From: JBGTBQ01 sp041749275
GTDB lineage: Bacteria; Acidobacteriota; Blastocatellia; Pyrinomonadales; Pyrinomonadaceae
Assembly (NCBI GenBank): GCA_041749275.1
Contig: JBGTBQ010000107.1
Span: 1 to 18,028 of the forward strand
DNA: 18,028 nt
Direction: 5' to 3'
Below the pieces are notes generated by a model. The model did no database searches and had not been told where the DNA came from. It worked only from the letters and a program-made list of their open reading frames with translations. Made by a program: the position numbers and the translations under genes. This document shows positions 15,562-18,028 of the stretch, one piece after another. How positions within the stretch are numbered: the first letter of the stretch is position 1; each line of letters begins with the position of its first letter.

Positions 15562-17037
15562 CTAACTACGCCCCGACAAATTCGCGCCTTCTCGCCGGAG
15601 CAATTCTACCAGATCGTCCACATGGCGCCGCTCCGTCAGAAAACTATTGATGTTGATGCGGAGCGCGCGACGCCCGTGGAGCACCGTCGTCGCCAGCCAC
15701 GCCTCGCCGCTCTGTTCGACCCGCTGCTGTAAACGCCTCTGCAAATCGTCAAGCGCTTGAGGGCCTTCGGCGCGCACCCTCTCCGGCACGAAACGCGCGC
15801 AGCAGAGCGCCGTCTCAATCTCTCCCAAGACTTCAAAGTCGTCCAACTCATCCAACCGCGCCGCGAGATAACGCGCCAGTTCAATCTGCCGCTCGACGAT
15901 TTCAGCATAGCCGCCGGCGCCCAAGTGCTTGAGCGCCATCCAGACCTTGAGCGCATTGAAGCGCCGCGTGCCGAGTTGTCCATAGCGAAAGAAGTCGTAC
16001 TCGACATCCTCGCCCCCGCGCGCCTCGCTCAGATATTCCGGCGTGATGTCGAAGGCATCGCGCAAGACACGCCCGCCGTCTCGCGTGAGCAGCGCTCCAC
16101 ACGCAAACGGCACAAACATCCATTTGTGCGGGTCTATCGTTACGGAATCCGCCCGCTCGATACCGCGCAGACGCCATCTGTGTTTATCGGAAAACGCGAG
16201 GCCGCCGCCATATGCGGCGTCAACGTGGAACCACAGACCGTACTCGCGGGCAATGTTCGCCATCGCTTCGAGCGGGTCAACAATGCCGGTCGAGGTCGCG
16301 CCCGCCGCGCCCGCCACGCAGACGGGCGTCCGCCCCTCGCCGAGGTCGCGTTCAATGGCTTCGCGCAAGCAGGATATGTTGAGGTGGAAACTCTTGTCGG
16401 TCTCTATCTTTCGCAGGTTGTCGCGTCCTAGTCCGAGGATGTCAACGCTTTTGATGAAAGAATAGTGGCACTGCTCCGAGGCGTAAACGATGAGGTTGCC
16501 GCTCGACGCTCCGGCCCGAAGCCCTTTGTCCCGCGCCTCCGATACAGTGCGGTCACGCGCGCACTTCAGCCCGATGAGGTTCGCCTCCGACCCGCCGCTC
16601 GTCAGCGTCCCGAAAGACTCTTTGCCGTATCCGATCAGTTCGCACAGCCAGCGTAAGACGCGCGCCTCGACGATGCTCGCGGACGGCGAGTTCCGCCATG
16701 CCGCCCCGTTCTGGTTGAGGGCGGAGGCGAGCGCATCGGCCCACACGGCGATGGGCAGCGGCGTCGGGTTGAACAGCCCGTAGTAACGCGGGCTGGGTAT
16801 GTTCATCGCATGCGGCAGCAGTTCGCGCTCGAACTTTTTGAAAATCTCCTCCACTTCCGCGCCCACTCGCGGCAGCGGTTCGTCGAAGAGCGATTCCAGT
16901 TCCGCAGGCGTCGCCGTCGAACAGACGCGTACCTCGTCGAGCGACCGAGCATAATCCGCGACGAGAGAGGTCACACTCGCGCCGAGGCGTTCGTGCTCGT
17001 CGGCCAGCCATGCGGTTGTCATTCTGCTGTTGGTCAT
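15562..17037 (-). CDS. Group II PLP-dependent amino acid decarboxylase
   Basis: This 491-residue protein belongs to the pyridoxal-phosphate group II decarboxylases (aromatic-L-amino-acid, tyrosine, glutamate and related decarboxylases), which turn an amino acid into the amine plus CO2. Visible are HAMNIPSPRYYGLFNPTP near the substrate entrance, TSGGSEANLIGL (146-157) for the phosphate, His191 in EQCHYSF that stacks on PLP, Asp273 in HVDAAYGGG that binds the pyridine nitrogen, and Lys305 in DPHKWMFVPF that forms the Schiff base. All catalytic residues are present. The family resemblance is nearest to the aromatic amino acid enzymes, but I cannot fix the substrate. Start is the ATG at 17037. 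It is divergent from rsmG with only 44 bases between, and 57 bases separate its stop from the dikinase-like gene. Confidence 0.92.
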   Translation of the reverse strand: MTNSRMTTAWLADEHERLGASVTSLVADYARSLDEVRVCSTATPAELESLFDEPLPRVGAEVEEIFKKFERELLPHAMNIPSPRYYGLFNPTPLPIAVWADALASALNQNGAAWRNSPSASIVEARVLRWLCELIGYGKESFGTLTSGGSEANLIGLKCARDRTVSEARDKGLRAGASSGNLIVYASEQCHYSFIKSVDILGLGRDNLRKIETDKSFHLNISCLREAIERDLGEGRTPVCVAGAAGATSTGIVDPLEAMANIAREYGLWFHVDAAYGGGLAFSDKHRWRLRGIERADSVTIDPHKWMFVPFACGALLTRDGGRVLRDAFDITPEYLSEARGGEDVEYDFFRYGQLGTRRFNALKVWMALKHLGAGGYAEIVERQIELARYLAARLDELDDFEVLGEIETALCCARFVPERVRAEGPQALDDLQRRLQQRVEQSGEAWLATTVLHGRRALRININSFLTERRHVDDLVELLRREGANLSGRS

Positions 17038-17081
17038 CGGGCGGAACTTTCGTTAAGCTTCGACAATCCTATGCCAAAAAT

Positions 17082-17768
17082 ATGACCGAACGGAAGCGAC
17101 CACACACCGAAGAGTTCATCGAGACGCTGGCGACCAACGCCCCCCGGTACGGCGTTAGTCTCAGCGACGAAGAGTTCAACCACTTTCAAGAATATTTCGA
17201 GCACCTGACGGCGTGGAACGCGCGCTACCACCTCGTCGCCCCTTGCCCGCCGCGAGAGTTCGCCGTGCGACACGTGCTCGAATCACTGACCGCGCTCCCG
17301 TTTTTAAGCTCCGGGGCGACTATCGTTGATGTCGGTTCGGGCGCGGGGTTGCCGATCATCCCATGTCTCATCGCGCGCCCCGATGTGACGGCGGTGCTGG
17401 TCGAAGCGTCTCCGAAAAAAACCATCTTTCTGCGCGAAGCATTGCGGCGCGTCGAACGTCAGACAAACGCGCGTGTTGTCGCCGAAAGATTCGAAAGCAT
17501 CCCGCCGCCTGCCGCCGATGTCGTCACCTGCCGCGCGCTCGAACGCTTTACCGAGTGGCTGCCAACACTCGTCAAGTGGGCCGCGAACGTCAAGACTCTT
17601 CTTTTATTCGGGGGTCTCACGCTGGGTGAAAGGATCGAATCTTTATCGCTCCCACACCAAGCCATCTTGCTGCCTGATTCGGAAGGGCGCTTCCTCTATG
17701 TCATAGAGCACGCGAATGACGGGGCCGAAGCCCGATCGTCAGAGAGAACATCAACAGTCGGTCACTAA
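17082..17768 (+). CDS. rsmG: 16S rRNA (guanine527-N7)-methyltransferase RsmG
   Basis: RsmG (GidB) methylates N7 of G527 in 16S rRNA using S-adenosylmethionine. The 228-residue length is normal. The family hallmarks are FNHFQEYFEHLTAWNARYHLV near the N-terminus (the usual WNxxxNL region), HVLESL, the SAM-binding loop IVDVGSGAGLPIIPCLIARP (81-100), EASPKKTIFLREAL, and VVTCRALERF (147-156). The sequence is somewhat divergent, with VAP where most have TA and a serine-rich tail. I chose the ATG at 17082, since the protein then starts as relatives do; a frame from 17010 would run into the divergent gene. A 4-codon frame (MPKI) at 17071 ends across this ATG. It is the only plus-strand gene and its stop abuts a MITE-like element. 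Confidence 0.9.
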   Translation: MTERKRPHTEEFIETLATNAPRYGVSLSDEEFNHFQEYFEHLTAWNARYHLVAPCPPREFAVRHVLESLTALPFLSSGATIVDVGSGAGLPIIPCLIARPDVTAVLVEASPKKTIFLREALRRVERQTNARVVAERFESIPPPAADVVTCRALERFTEWLPTLVKWAANVKTLLLFGGLTLGERIESLSLPHQAILLPDSEGRFLYVIEHANDGAEARSSERTSTVGH

Positions 17769-17966
17769 GAGCGTGTCTAAAAAGCCCCGTGAGGGGCGAA
17801 ATGTGTGTCGCCCGCGCCGCTCTCCCCTTGTTCTTTCAAGCCCCGGAGGGGCGGCAGCGCCTACCATGTCGCTCCTCACGGAGCTTCAGCGACCTCGTGT
17901 CACGCGATGGGCTATAAACATTCCGCTCCTCACGGGGCTTCGGCACATGGCTTTTTAGACATGCTC
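17769..17966. repeat. MITE-like element with 18-bp terminal inverted repeats
   Basis: The ends are GAGCGTGTCTAAAAAGCC (17769-17786) and its inverse (17949-17966), matching at 17 of 18 bases. TAA lies on both outer sides (17766-17768 and 17967-17969), like a short target-site duplication. The left TAA is the rsmG stop codon. Inside there is a second inverted repeat, 17784-17812 against 17910-17938 (24 of 29 match). Four short hairpins of the form GCCCC/GGGGC or GCTCC/GGAGC sit at 17784-17797, 17840-17852, 17871-17884 and 17925-17938. No transposase is encoded, so movement would need an IS elsewhere. It may also end rsmG transcription. The TAA duplication resembles IS5-type targets, but this is inference. 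Confidence 0.82.
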
Positions 17967-18028
17967 TAAACGCCCTCCCTGATAGGGTCGTGCTTCGTCC
18001 CTTAATGACAAGAGGTGAGCCGCAAAAG
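17967..18028. other. Right-edge stretch without a recognised gene
   Basis: These 62 bases run from the end of the MITE-like element to the window edge. I see no open frame, repeat or terminator that I could support, and any gene further right is outside the window. Confidence 0.5.

Noticed and set aside
17784..17938. Series of similar GC hairpins as a possible CRISPR array
   Set aside because: The units are short, alternate in form, are unevenly spaced and lie within inverted repeats. There are no equal-length spacers and no cas genes.
17716..17958. Open frame of 80 codons at the end of rsmG
   Set aside because: It runs through the MITE-like element and its hairpins; the peptide merely reflects the repeat sequence.

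Overview
This window looks like part of a chromosome from a moderately GC-rich bacterium. I favour Acidobacteriota, perhaps class Blastocatellia: the gene mix fits (secreted S9 peptidase, lipoproteins, an exported ATP-grasp protein), and there are small GC-rich hairpin elements between genes. This placement is inference, since no rRNA or other marker gene is present. Nearly all genes lie on the minus strand and are read from right to left. Only the rRNA methyltransferase gene at the right end is on the plus strand.

In transcription order from about 17.0 kb leftwards, the first block is a group II PLP-dependent decarboxylase, an exported protein with a swivelling-histidine domain followed by a PPDK-type ATP-grasp domain, and a small TPR-like lipoprotein 5 bases downstream of it. 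A nested palindromic element of about 195 bp then fills the gap before hisA. From hisA the genes are tightly packed: hisA overlaps a DECR2-like SDR reductase by an ATGA, and trpE follows after 29 bases.

The tryptophan genes run trpE, trpG, trpD, trpC, trpF, trpB. Three unrelated genes are embedded among them: an ankyrin-repeat lipoprotein between trpE and trpG, and a receiver-GGDEF diguanylate cyclase plus a secreted S9 peptidase between trpF and trpB. The stop codon of the S9 gene overlaps the trpB start in an ATGA, so these genes are probably cotranscribed. Together the trp products cover chorismate to indole-glycerol phosphate plus the beta subunit of tryptophan synthase. trpA is not in the window. 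Where it would be expected, after trpB, there is instead a DDE transposase gene that runs off the left edge.

At the right end, rsmG diverges from the decarboxylase gene across a 44-base gap. A 198-bp MITE-like element with 18-bp terminal inverted repeats starts directly after its stop codon. The TAA stop codon is repeated on the far side of the element, like a target-site duplication.

The items most worth a second look are the exported His-domain/ATP-grasp protein with its lipoprotein neighbour, the two structured intergenic elements, and the interrupted trp cluster bordered by a transposase. I saw no tRNA, rRNA, CRISPR array, phage gene or known defence system.
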